From Planctomyces sp. (GTDB lineage: Bacteria; Planctomycetota; Planctomycetia; Planctomycetales; Planctomycetaceae): a DNA stretch of 32,110 nt. The number at the start of each line of letters is the position of its first letter. Within the stretch, counting starts at the first letter, position 1. The stretch lies in NCBI GenBank assembly GCA_002702685.1, contig PABD01000225.1:1-32110 (forward strand). The letters are read 5' to 3'. Below are positions 1-7,743 of this stretch, piece after piece. The notes beneath the pieces were generated by a model. That model did not search any database and was not told the DNA's origin. It saw only the letters and a program-made list of their open reading frames with translations. The position numbers and the translations under genes are program-made.

Positions 1-675
1 CTGGGCGAGTTTGTGAACAGGGCTCGTCGTGACTTCGCCCCCACTCAATTCCGTCGTGATAACGGTCTTGCCCTGACTTTCCGCTTCGACCGGGAGCAGG
101 CCGGTGCCGGCAATGTCGGCATAGAGAAACGCGAAGTCAGTGTTATACGCCATCGTCCCCCGCGCCATCTTCCGGCGTTGATCGAGATCATCGACCAGGT
201 GCATATGGGCGCACGGATAAAAATAAATCCCCCGCCCGCCCGTATGCAGGTCGATAACGATGTCGGCCCGCGGAAAGAGTTCTGTCGTCAGGTAATGGGC
301 AACGAGATCAGTCACGGTCCCCTGCGGGTTCCCGGGGAAACAGCGGTTGAGATTCTTCCCGTCGATGGGCGACAGGCGTGTCGAAGCGCGCGAGGCGGGG
401 ACATTCAGAATCGGGATCATGATCAGGCGACCGTGAATCTGCTCGACCTGGAGTTCCCGCATCAAACGCATGATCGCGACCTGCCCCGGGTATTCGTCGC
501 CGTGGTTACCCGCCATCAGCAGGACCGTCGGGCCGTCCCCGTTCTTGATCTGCGCAATCGGGATCTGAATCTGTGACCAACCGCTGAGGTTATATGAATA
601 GGGAACATTCAATGTTCCCCACTGTTTGCCGGACGCGTCGTAGTCGATCTCCGTCCGAATAGGTGATGAGGTCAT
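1..675 (-). CDS. Succinylglutamate desuccinylase/aspartoacylase family (M14) protein, C-terminus cut by window edge
   Basis: This gene is open from an ATG at 675 to the left edge, giving 225 residues without a stop, so the C-terminus is missing. The family removes acyl groups from amino-acid-like substrates using one zinc ion. Visible zinc ligands are H58 and E61 in a GNHGDE motif and H144 in a DLHTGG motif. NLNR at 108-111 matches the usual substrate-binding stretch. The overall pattern resembles the DoeB-like or AspA/AstE branch, but the substrate cannot be read from sequence. It is the last visible gene of the minus-strand cluster, 57 bp downstream of the enolase-superfamily gene. The catalytic Glu expected in the C-terminal part lies outside the window. 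No signal peptide is seen, so a cytoplasmic enzyme is likely. Confidence 0.87.
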   Translation of the reverse strand, partial: MTSSPIRTEIDYDASGKQWGTLNVPYSYNLSGWSQIQIPIAQIKNGDGPTVLLMAGNHGDEYPGQVAIMRLMRELQVEQIHGRLIMIPILNVPASRASTRLSPIDGKNLNRCFPGNPQGTVTDLVAHYLTTELFPRADIVIDLHTGGRGIYFYPCAHMHLVDDLDQRRKMARGTMAYNTDFAFLYADIAGTGLLPVEAESQGKTVITTELSGGEVTTSPVHKLAQ

Positions 676-732
676 GGAGGGGCTTCTATCTTGAAGAGGA
701 ATTTGAAGGGGGACCGATTGCAATCGAAAGAC

Positions 733-1851
733 TTATTTGGACTCGGCAACGATCAGATCGCTGATGAATTCCTCGTTGAGCGTCACGCCGAGACCGGGAC
801 CATCCGGAACGGTGATCCAGCCATCTTCGGCCTGAACTTTCTCATGCGTCAGGAAGTTGCGAATCGGCTCGTCCTCCACGCAGTCCTCGAAGATGAAGGC
901 GTCCTTACAGGTACTCAACCAGTGCAGGCTCGCCGCAACTGTCAGCGGACTCGTGTAGCAGTGATTGCAGACGCGGGCACCGATCTCCTGCACGCGCTGT
1001 TTGATGTACGAGGCGTCGGTGAAACCATTACGAGCAAGGTCGACCTGATAGACATCGAGCGCCCGTTTGTCGATCAGTGGACGGAACGATTCGCGGCCGC
1101 ACTCTTCTTCCCCAGCGGCGATCGGCACAGGCGACCGATCGCGAAGCCACTGGTAACCATCGACATCGTGCGGGTGCAGCGGTTCTTCCAGCCACTCGAT
1201 GTTGTAATCGGCGAACGAATGCGCCCGTCGCAAAGCGGTTCGCGCGTCCCAGACACAACCGGCGTCAATCAACAATGTCGCATCGCCGAGTCCCTCGCGG
1301 GCGCCGGCGACGAGTTCGATGTCGAGCTTCTCCGACTGTCCCATCGGTTCCCAGCCAAACTTTACCGCCGTGTAACCGGCCTCCGTCCACCGTTTGCCGA
1401 TGTCGCAAGTTTCCTGTCCATCCTTGCCGAACAGAATCGAGGCATACGCCCGGAACTTGTCGTGATGCTTGCCACCCAGCAGGCGGTGGATCGGTTCCTT
1501 GTAATGTTTCCCCTTGAGGTCCCACAGGGCCATGTCAATCGCGCTCATCGCCGTGATGGTGACCGACGTACGACCGAAGTAGAGCGTGTGGCGGTGCATC
1601 TTCTGCCAGAGACGTTCGGTCTCGAGGGGGTTTTCACCCACAATCAGTTCCCGCAGGCCGCAGGCGACGTTGTGCGAATAAGGAGCGTCGATGATCGCTT
1701 TGACGACTTCCGGGGACGAGTCGGCTTCGCCGATTCCTTCCAGCCCGGTATCCGTCCGCACGCGCACAAGCACGGAGTCCTGGCAGCTCGCCGTTTTGTT
1801 AGTCACCGATTTGGAACGCAAAATCTGGCAGACAACTGATTCAATCTTCAT
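733..1851 (-). CDS. Enolase-superfamily (mandelate racemase/muconate lactonizing type) protein, probable sugar-acid dehydratase
   Basis: The 372-residue protein has the usual length for the mandelate racemase (MR) subgroup. Members abstract a proton alpha to a carboxylate, with Mg2+ stabilising the enolate. Metal ligands are visible at D196 (LLIDAG), E222 (WLEEP) and E248 (AAGEEE). The His-Asp dyad is probably H297 (CNHCY) and D271 (QVDLAR), and E322 corresponds to the MR electrophile Glu. The second lysine of the usual KxK motif is absent: the sequence is AVKFGW, with K164 present and Gly at 166. That leaves His as the likely acid/base, which suits a dehydratase more than a racemase; this is inference. 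AGGA lies about 8 nt upstream of the ATG. The gene sits 57 bp downstream of the DUF1501 gene and is probably in the GntR-controlled cluster. The exact sugar acid is unknown. Confidence 0.88.
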   Translation of the reverse strand: MKIESVVCQILRSKSVTNKTASCQDSVLVRVRTDTGLEGIGEADSSPEVVKAIIDAPYSHNVACGLRELIVGENPLETERLWQKMHRHTLYFGRTSVTITAMSAIDMALWDLKGKHYKEPIHRLLGGKHHDKFRAYASILFGKDGQETCDIGKRWTEAGYTAVKFGWEPMGQSEKLDIELVAGAREGLGDATLLIDAGCVWDARTALRRAHSFADYNIEWLEEPLHPHDVDGYQWLRDRSPVPIAAGEEECGRESFRPLIDKRALDVYQVDLARNGFTDASYIKQRVQEIGARVCNHCYTSPLTVAASLHWLSTCKDAFIFEDCVEDEPIRNFLTHEKVQAEDGWITVPDGPGLGVTLNEEFISDLIVAESK

Positions 1852-1908
1852 GAGGGGTCCTGAAATGGAGAGGGAAATGCTTTGATGGTAATTGGATGGA
1901 GTAGACGA

Positions 1909-3312
1909 TTACGAAATGATCTCGTCGACAACGTGACCGTGAACGTCGGTCAGGCGGAAATCGCGACCGGCGTAGCGATACGTGAGTCGTTCGTGGTCGA
2001 GGCCCAGCAGGTGGAGCATCGTCGCGTGGAGGTCGTGTACGTGGACTTTCTTCTCGGCGGCGGCAAAGCCTGTCTCGTCGGTCGCACCATGCACGTGGCC
2101 TCCTTTGACGCCACCGCCCGCCATCCAAACCGAAAAGCCATAATGATTGTGATCGCGTCCGTCCATGGCGGGAAGTTCCGCGACGGGAGTTCTTCCGAAT
2201 TCTCCGCCCCAGAGGACCAGGGTGGAATCGAGCATGCCTCGTTGTTTGAGATCGGTGAGGAAGGCCGCAATCGGTTGGTCCCACATCCCGCACAGTCGAC
2301 GCAGTGAGGCTTCGATCGCGCTATGGTTATCCCACTCCTGCCCGCCGCTATGCCACGCCTGCACGAAACGAACGCCGCGTTCGAGTAACCGGCGGGTAAT
2401 CATCAACTGCCGACCCTGCAGGCCATCGCCATACATGTCGTGGATGTGTTTCGGTTCCTTCGAGAGATCGAAGACGTCGGACGCTTCGAACTGCATCCGG
2501 TAAGCGAGTTCATAGGACTGAATCCGCGCTTCGAGGTTGGCGTCGTGACCACGGGCGTCAAGGTGTCGGGAGTTCATCCGCTGCAGGAGATCCAGCTGTC
2601 GACGCTGTCGCTCGGGCGCTTGCGGATTGGTGATGTTCTCGACCAGTGCCGAGACCCGCGTCTGTTTGGTATCGATGTGTGTTCCCTGAAACGCGCCGGG
2701 AAGAAAGGCCGACCGCCAGTTCTTCGGGCCGACGACGGGAAAGCCATTCGGACAGAGGACGACGAAACCGGGGAGATTCTGGTTCAGCGTCCCGAGCCCG
2801 TAGTTGACCCATGAACCGAAACTGGGACGCGGCAAAGTATTGTCGCCGCAATTCATCAGCATCAGGGAAGGTTCGTGGTTGGGAATATCGGCATGCATCG
2901 AGCGAATCACGCACAGGTCATCAGCATGCTCCGCCGTGCGTGAAAAGAGTTCACTCACCTCGATACCCGACTGCCCGTACTTCTGGAACTTGAACGGAGA
3001 ACCGAGCGCCCCTGCGGTTTTGCGTTCCGTCGGCAAGGCGGGATTCGGCAGCGGCTTTCCGTGGTATTTCGTCAGGAGTGGTTTCGGGTCGAACGTATCC
3101 ACATGCGATGGCCCCCCATTCATAAAGAGGTGCACCACCTGCTTCGCCTTCGGTTCGAAGTGAGGCTGTTGCCGCAACAGGGCGAGGTCCGACTGCGCGC
3201 CGTCCCCGATCGTCTCCCCCCGCGCGAGATCGGCCAGGGCTAACATCCCCATACCCATCCCACACCGGCTCAACATCTCCCGTCGGCTCCAGTTGCTGGT
3301 TATGTCGTTCAT
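1909..3312 (-). CDS. DUF1501 family protein with Tat-like signal
   Basis: This is a 467-residue DUF1501 protein, a family very abundant in planctomycetes and usually paired with PSD1 proteins, as here. The N-terminus has a twin-arginine-like signal (SRREML with RR at 10-11, then a Gly/Met/Leu-rich stretch), so export in folded form is likely. Family landmarks are NGGPSHVDTFDPKP at 65-78, WGGEFGRTP at 368-376 and GRDHNHYGF at 385-393. The fold is related to sulfatases and alkaline phosphatases, but the reaction is not established. I chose the ATG at 3312 because AGAAGAG lies about 9 nt upstream and the Tat motif then sits at the extreme N-terminus. An in-frame GTG at 3366 would add 18 residues encoded by an intergenic repeat arm and is unlikely. 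Confidence 0.93.
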   Translation of the reverse strand: MNDITSNWSRREMLSRCGMGMGMLALADLARGETIGDGAQSDLALLRQQPHFEPKAKQVVHLFMNGGPSHVDTFDPKPLLTKYHGKPLPNPALPTERKTAGALGSPFKFQKYGQSGIEVSELFSRTAEHADDLCVIRSMHADIPNHEPSLMLMNCGDNTLPRPSFGSWVNYGLGTLNQNLPGFVVLCPNGFPVVGPKNWRSAFLPGAFQGTHIDTKQTRVSALVENITNPQAPERQRRQLDLLQRMNSRHLDARGHDANLEARIQSYELAYRMQFEASDVFDLSKEPKHIHDMYGDGLQGRQLMITRRLLERGVRFVQAWHSGGQEWDNHSAIEASLRRLCGMWDQPIAAFLTDLKQRGMLDSTLVLWGGEFGRTPVAELPAMDGRDHNHYGFSVWMAGGGVKGGHVHGATDETGFAAAEKKVHVHDLHATMLHLLGLDHERLTYRYAGRDFRLTDVHGHVVDEIIS

Positions 3313-3367
3313 ATGCTGCACTCTTCTGAAATCCGGCTCAAAGATATTGATACTGTTCTTCAACACG

Positions 3368-3492
3368 AAGGCTCGAAAACACGAAGGTATGAGTAGACTT
3401 CACTGATTATACTGAAATAAAAGCTTTTCTTTTCGCATCAGACACAGTGTCGGCTTTGATACGCCAGCGAACTCTTCGTGACTTCGAACCTT
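3368..3492. repeat. Imperfect inverted repeat of TTCGTG-type motif between PSD1 and DUF1501 genes
   Basis: The arms at 3368-3386 and 3474-3492 are 19 nt each and match at 16 of 19 positions when one is reverse-complemented (CTTCGTG, TTCGA and CCTT shared). They are 87 nt apart. The left arm also overlaps a 10-bp direct repeat, AACACGAAGG, at 3362-3371 and 3378-3387. The block fills most of the intergenic space and contains no gene. It may be a dispersed intergenic element or an RNA hairpin that separates expression of the two genes. Confidence 0.5.
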
Positions 3493-3537
3493 GTATGTTT
3501 GAGTAAGTTGTTCAGTTATTTTATTCGGGACGCTTCT

Positions 3538-6500
3538 TCAATCCACGAATTGAAATTCATTCGACAACAACAGCACTTGCGCCAGGCTTTGCCAGGGGGT
3601 GATGCGGGTCGCGCCGTGAGGGTCGTGGAAGTCTTCGGTGTAGTTCCAGGTCGTGGCAGCGGGAGCTTCGGTCTGCTGGGCTCCTTCTGCCGCGGCGATT
3701 TGCGCGGGCTTCTCCGTGATCGTGGGAGACCACTCGAACATATCGCTGTTGAGTACTTTATGGATGTCAACCACGAAGTCGATCGAATCCCCTGCCTGCA
3801 GGGTCACGGTTTCGACATCGGTGCGGGTTTCACTCTGATGAATCACCCATGGGCCGGCGATCTGTTTTCCCGCCGCGAGGATACGTCCACGGACACCATC
3901 ACCCGGCACCGGCATATGCTGAAAGAGTCCTTCGATCGAGACCGTCATCGGAGCGGGCGCCGTCCACCGGATGACGGCCGCGTGTTCGAGATTGTTTCCC
4001 GGATGCCCACCCGTTGATGTGAGATAAACCCATCCCAGTTGCGCGTCGGGTAATTGCGGTCCACCTTGCAACTGGTCGCCGGTCCAATGCGGCAGCGGCT
4101 CGAAGGAAAGCAGTTGCTGATTCCCCTCGTCCCACGCCCCATAGCCATATTGCCAGGGTGACTTGGCGACTTCGACCGGTTCGGCGAGTTCTTCATTTTC
4201 GATGTTCAGAAAGGCCTGCATATCGGCGAGCTCTGTTTCGCTCGGTTCGCGATGCAGAATCGCGGCGAACAGTTCGCGAATCCCCGCTTCCGGGTTCGCA
4301 GCCTGTTCGGCTTTAGCGGCCAGATCACTGGCGCTGGCGAGTACCAGCGGATGGTTCATGAGGAAGAGTGCCTGACCGGGAACAGTCGTCTTATCGCGTG
4401 AACCGCTGCTGACATCGGGGGGCGGGAAATCGAACATCCGCATGACGGAAGGCAGATCTTCGCGATTGATGAATGTGTACATGGTCCGGCGATGATTGTT
4501 CTCGCTCATGATCCCCTGCACCGATGGCCCCCCGACAGTGATGTCGAGTTCCCCCGATACCGCGAGCAACGCGTCACGCATCGTTTCGAAATCGAGTCGA
4601 CGCCGGTTCTGTCGCCACAGCAGTTTGTTTTCAGGATCGAGTTTTTCGCCTGCGACAAATCCGCGCGACGATTGCTGCCAGGTGGCGGAACTCAGAACGT
4701 AACGGTGTAGATTCTTGATCGAGCCCCCGTTCCGGATAAACCACGTCGCCAGATGGTCGAGCAGTTCCGGGTGCGTCGGCGGCGTGCTCTGCATGCCGAA
4801 GTCGCTCGGCGTGCGAACGAGGCCTTCCCCGAAGTGTTGTTGCCAGACGCGGTTCACGATCACCCGCGCCGTCAACGGGTTGTTCTCGGCGACAATCGCC
4901 TCGGCCAGTTCGAGTCGACCGCTTCCCCGCGTGAAGGGTTGATTCGAAACATGATCGAAGTAGGACAGATACTTGCGCGGTACCGTCTCCCCGGGTCGCG
5001 CGGGATTCCCCCGTTTGAACACGCGAGGTTCGATCATCGTCGCCGCGTCCTGCACCACCAGCATCTGTGACAGTTCCGGCGGCGCTTTCGCGCGGGCGGC
5101 GTCAATCGCGGCGTTCAGTTCATTCACTTTCGCCTGAGATTTCCGATCCGGAAAGAGTCGCAGCAACTTGAATCCGTGATACGGCGTCTTCAGCGGAGAG
5201 CCCTTGCCCGCCACGATGTCATAGATACCCTGCTCGTCCGCAGATAACGCGTCGGCCGGTTTCTGCTCGATCTCCGTGATCGCAGCGACGTAGACATCGA
5301 CCACCGCGTCAAAGCTGGTCAGCTCCGCATTCTTAAGTCGGTCGACGATCAGTTGGTTAACCACTTCCGGTGGAGAACTGAATTCTTCCAGCACGGCGCT
5401 GGCCTTGGTGGCAAAGTTGTCTGTCGGTATCGCCGCGAGTCGGTTCCAGGGTTTCCAGACCGGGGTTCCATTCGCGTCTGCATCTTCCAGAAATTGCTGC
5501 CAGATCAACAACAGCTGCGGACTCAGGTCATCCCCGTCGACGATGACGTCGAAGCTCGTCGTATCCACCCCGCTCCGCTGCGATTGCGCCGTGCGGAGGT
5601 ATTCCCCCAATCGTTCGCGGCCGGTGCGGAGCACTTTTTCGTATTGCGTCTGGTAATGTTCCTCAAGGGCCCGCGCCGCCTGTTCGATCTCCTTCGCCTG
5701 CGGTTTCAGGTTCTCGGGAATGTTGTCCCCCGACCGGAAAGGCAGATGCAGTGGTTCGGTTGAGTTGTGGAAGATACCGTAGAAGGAATAGTAATCATCA
5801 ATCGAAATCGGATCGAACTTGTGATCGTGACAGCGCGCGCACCCCACCGTCAAACCAAGGAACCCACGCGTCACTGCGTCGATCCGGTCGGCCATAATAT
5901 CCGGCACTTCGTTCTTGAAATGCGGGCCAACGGTGATGAACCCGAGCGCTGCCTGGGCATCGGTCGGCGCGTCTTCGAGTTGATCCGCCGCCAGCTGTTC
6001 CTTCACGAACTGCCAGTACGGCTTGTCGTTGTTAAAGCTGTCGATGACGTAATCACGGTAAGTGAACGCATTGTGAAAGGTCGGTTTCTCAAAGAAGACA
6101 TAACCCTTCGTATCGGCATACCGCGCGAGATCAAGCCAGTGTCTCCCCCACCGCTCCCCATAGTGCGGCGACGCCAGGTATTCCTCACGAAACTGATCGA
6201 CGATCGTCGGCTGCGATTCTCCGGCGGACAACTGCTGTTTCGCACGGTCGGCTTCTTCCAGTGACAGGGGAAGGCCGATGAGATCCCATTTCAGACGTCG
6301 CAGCACCGTCACCAGTTCCGCCGCCGGCGCCGGAGAGAGTTCATGTTTTTCCAGCTTCGCGAGAATGAAGCGATCGATGTCGTTCTGCGGCCAGTTGGTT
6401 TGTTGCACTTCAGGAATTGCGGGATCGGCGATCGGTCGAAATGCCCAATGTGATGCAAAGTCGGGGCCGGACTCATCCTGCGGTTTGTCCGATTTCGGCC

Positions 6501-6885
6501 AGTAAGCCCCTTGCTTGACCCACTCGGTCAGCAGGTCGACCTCTTCCTGCGGCAGCTCTTCGTCCGGCGGCATCTCGTACGATTCACGCCGGACCGCTTC
6601 GATCAACAAGCTCTCGTCCGGTTTGAACGGAACGACGGCAGGACCACTGTCACCACCAGCGAGCACGGCCGCGTGTGAATCCAATCGGAGGGCACCATGT
6701 TCTTTTTTCGTGCCATGACATTCAGCGCAGCGATTCGCCAGAATCGGGCGGATCTTCGTTTCAAAAAACTCGACCTGCTCGGGTGTCGGGGCGGGTGATT
6801 CCTGTTCGGCCGCGATCGCGACGACGGGAAGGGTCGCCAGCAACGCGATCACACAGAATAAAGATTGTCGCAGAGGGTGAAGCAT
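3538..6885 (-). CDS. Secreted PSCyt1/DUF1549/DUF1553 (PSD1) planctomycete cytochrome-like protein
   Basis: The 1115-residue protein has a signal peptide at about 1-26. Next is a PSCyt1 cytochrome-c-like domain with CAECH at 53-57 and the conserved MPP at 105-107. DUF1549 follows (about 165-375) with YGERWGRHWLDLARYADT at 242-259 and a second CARCHDHKFDP at 349-359. DUF1553 spans about 655-850 (NPLTARVIVNRVWQQHFG, RRLDFE, PGQALFLMNHP). The family end motif, LLLSNEFQFVD, closes the protein but is split from the rest by an inserted region at about 905-1060. These proteins are thought to act in the planctomycete periplasm, possibly in redox or polymer degradation; function is unproven. An in-frame upstream extension to 7152 overlaps the regulator gene and lacks coding character. 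The ATG at 6885 gives the signal peptide and lies 25 bp after the regulator stop, implying cotranscription. Confidence 0.93.
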   Translation of the reverse strand: MLHPLRQSLFCVIALLATLPVVAIAAEQESPAPTPEQVEFFETKIRPILANRCAECHGTKKEHGALRLDSHAAVLAGGDSGPAVVPFKPDESLLIEAVRRESYEMPPDEELPQEEVDLLTEWVKQGAYWPKSDKPQDESGPDFASHWAFRPIADPAIPEVQQTNWPQNDIDRFILAKLEKHELSPAPAAELVTVLRRLKWDLIGLPLSLEEADRAKQQLSAGESQPTIVDQFREEYLASPHYGERWGRHWLDLARYADTKGYVFFEKPTFHNAFTYRDYVIDSFNNDKPYWQFVKEQLAADQLEDAPTDAQAALGFITVGPHFKNEVPDIMADRIDAVTRGFLGLTVGCARCHDHKFDPISIDDYYSFYGIFHNSTEPLHLPFRSGDNIPENLKPQAKEIEQAARALEEHYQTQYEKVLRTGRERLGEYLRTAQSQRSGVDTTSFDVIVDGDDLSPQLLLIWQQFLEDADANGTPVWKPWNRLAAIPTDNFATKASAVLEEFSSPPEVVNQLIVDRLKNAELTSFDAVVDVYVAAITEIEQKPADALSADEQGIYDIVAGKGSPLKTPYHGFKLLRLFPDRKSQAKVNELNAAIDAARAKAPPELSQMLVVQDAATMIEPRVFKRGNPARPGETVPRKYLSYFDHVSNQPFTRGSGRLELAEAIVAENNPLTARVIVNRVWQQHFGEGLVRTPSDFGMQSTPPTHPELLDHLATWFIRNGGSIKNLHRYVLSSATWQQSSRGFVAGEKLDPENKLLWRQNRRRLDFETMRDALLAVSGELDITVGGPSVQGIMSENNHRRTMYTFINREDLPSVMRMFDFPPPDVSSGSRDKTTVPGQALFLMNHPLVLASASDLAAKAEQAANPEAGIRELFAAILHREPSETELADMQAFLNIENEELAEPVEVAKSPWQYGYGAWDEGNQQLLSFEPLPHWTGDQLQGGPQLPDAQLGWVYLTSTGGHPGNNLEHAAVIRWTAPAPMTVSIEGLFQHMPVPGDGVRGRILAAGKQIAGPWVIHQSETRTDVETVTLQAGDSIDFVVDIHKVLNSDMFEWSPTITEKPAQIAAAEGAQQTEAPAATTWNYTEDFHDPHGATRITPWQSLAQVLLLSNEFQFVD

Positions 6886-6910
6886 GTTGATCTTTCCCGG
6901 CTGAGGCCGC

Positions 6911-7528
6911 TCAGCGGATGTGTTCTTCGAGTAAAAGGATCGCCTGCTGTTTGTCGCCCGTACGGAATGCCTCGAGCAACGGCGTATGTTCCCGATAGAT
7001 ATCCATCGGGTTGTCATACCGCTGGTGCGATTCCCGGAAGTGCCGCCGGACCCGCGCGACGATGACAGACCAGATCGCCAGCAGGTCGGGCGAGTTGGCC
7101 CGCTCCACCAGGAACCGGTGAAAAGCGATGTCCTGTTCGGAGGCCGTGGCAAAGTCCCGCTCGCGGCAGGCCTTCTTCATCGTTTCGAGGATCGCTTCCC
7201 ACCGCTCGAAGTCCGCATCGGTGAGATTGTCCCAGAAGAGGCGGACGGCATACCCTTCAATTGTACGCCGCAGCGGAATGATCAGTTCCTGAATTTCATT
7301 CGGGGCCGACGCGGCGACCTGCGCGCCGCGATTGCGGTCGGTCTGCACGATCCCTTCCCACGAGAGTTGCCGCAGGGCATCGCGAATCGGTCCGCGACTG
7401 ACGGAAAACCGCTCGGCGAGGTCGACCTCGCGCAACCATTCCCCTTCGGCAATCCGCCCCGAAAAAATATCTTCCCGCAGGCGTTCAACAATCTGCTCAC
7501 CCAGTCCGCGTACGAGTTGTGGTTCCAT
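6911..7528 (-). CDS. GntR-family transcriptional regulator, FCD (FadR-type) subfamily
   Basis: This 205-residue regulator has an N-terminal winged helix at about 8-72 (LREVDLAERFSVSRGPIRDAL contains the recognition helix) and a C-terminal FCD ligand-binding domain. The FCD metal site is complete: D133, H137, H181 and H203. The chain stops two residues after the last ligand, so the C-terminus is slightly short for the family. FCD regulators typically repress catabolic operons and release DNA when bound to a carboxylate, often a sugar acid. The gene is first in the minus-strand cluster, with the PSD1 gene starting 25 bp after its stop. A perfect 20-bp palindrome lies 61 bp upstream of its ATG and suggests autoregulation. 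No strong ribosome binding site is visible. Confidence 0.92.
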   Translation of the reverse strand: MEPQLVRGLGEQIVERLREDIFSGRIAEGEWLREVDLAERFSVSRGPIRDALRQLSWEGIVQTDRNRGAQVAASAPNEIQELIIPLRRTIEGYAVRLFWDNLTDADFERWEAILETMKKACRERDFATASEQDIAFHRFLVERANSPDLLAIWSVIVARVRRHFRESHQRYDNPMDIYREHTPLLEAFRTGDKQQAILLLEEHIR

Positions 7529-7569
7529 TTTCGCTCGCTGTTGTGATGTGTAAACGTCTTGAGTCCCGC

Positions 7570-7587
7570 TTAAGAATGGCCTCTTAA
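7570..7587. promoter_or_regulatory. Second dyad TTAAGA-N6-TCTTAA beside the GntR palindrome
   Basis: Two perfect 6-bp arms at 7570-7575 and 7582-7587 flank a 6-nt spacer. The dyad lies between the 20-bp palindrome and the regulator ATG, where the promoter should be. It could be a second protein site or part of the promoter. No function is shown by the sequence alone. Confidence 0.35.
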
Positions 7588-7589
7588 TC

Positions 7590-7609
7590 GTCGATTGTTA
7601 ACAATCGAC
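7590..7609. promoter_or_regulatory. Perfect 20-bp palindrome, probable GntR/FCD operator
   Basis: GTCGATTGTTAACAATCGAC reads identically on both strands. Its centre, TTGT-TA-ACAA, resembles the TTGTnnnACAA-type core sites of FadR/FCD regulators. It lies upstream of the GntR gene and 134 bp before the divergent gene at 7744. The most economical reading is an operator through which the adjacent regulator controls its own cluster, possibly affecting the divergent gene too. Confidence 0.7.
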
Positions 7610-7743
7610 AGACACATCACAACCAAAAAGCCGAACTTTTTCAGACGAACTTCCGCATATCGTGACTAATCCCGGCGTGTACAGGCGGACAAAAGCGGGT
7701 AGGATAGCGAGATCATCTCTCTGCTGACTCTAGAGCACTTCTC

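Noticed and set aside
691-1839. A 382-codon plus-strand open frame
   Set aside because: It lies opposite the enolase-superfamily gene, whose catalytic residues are clear, and has no family resemblance.
6886-7152. N-terminal extension of the PSD1 protein by 89 residues
   Set aside because: The extension overlaps the GntR gene, is Arg/Ser-rich without coding character and would bury the signal peptide.
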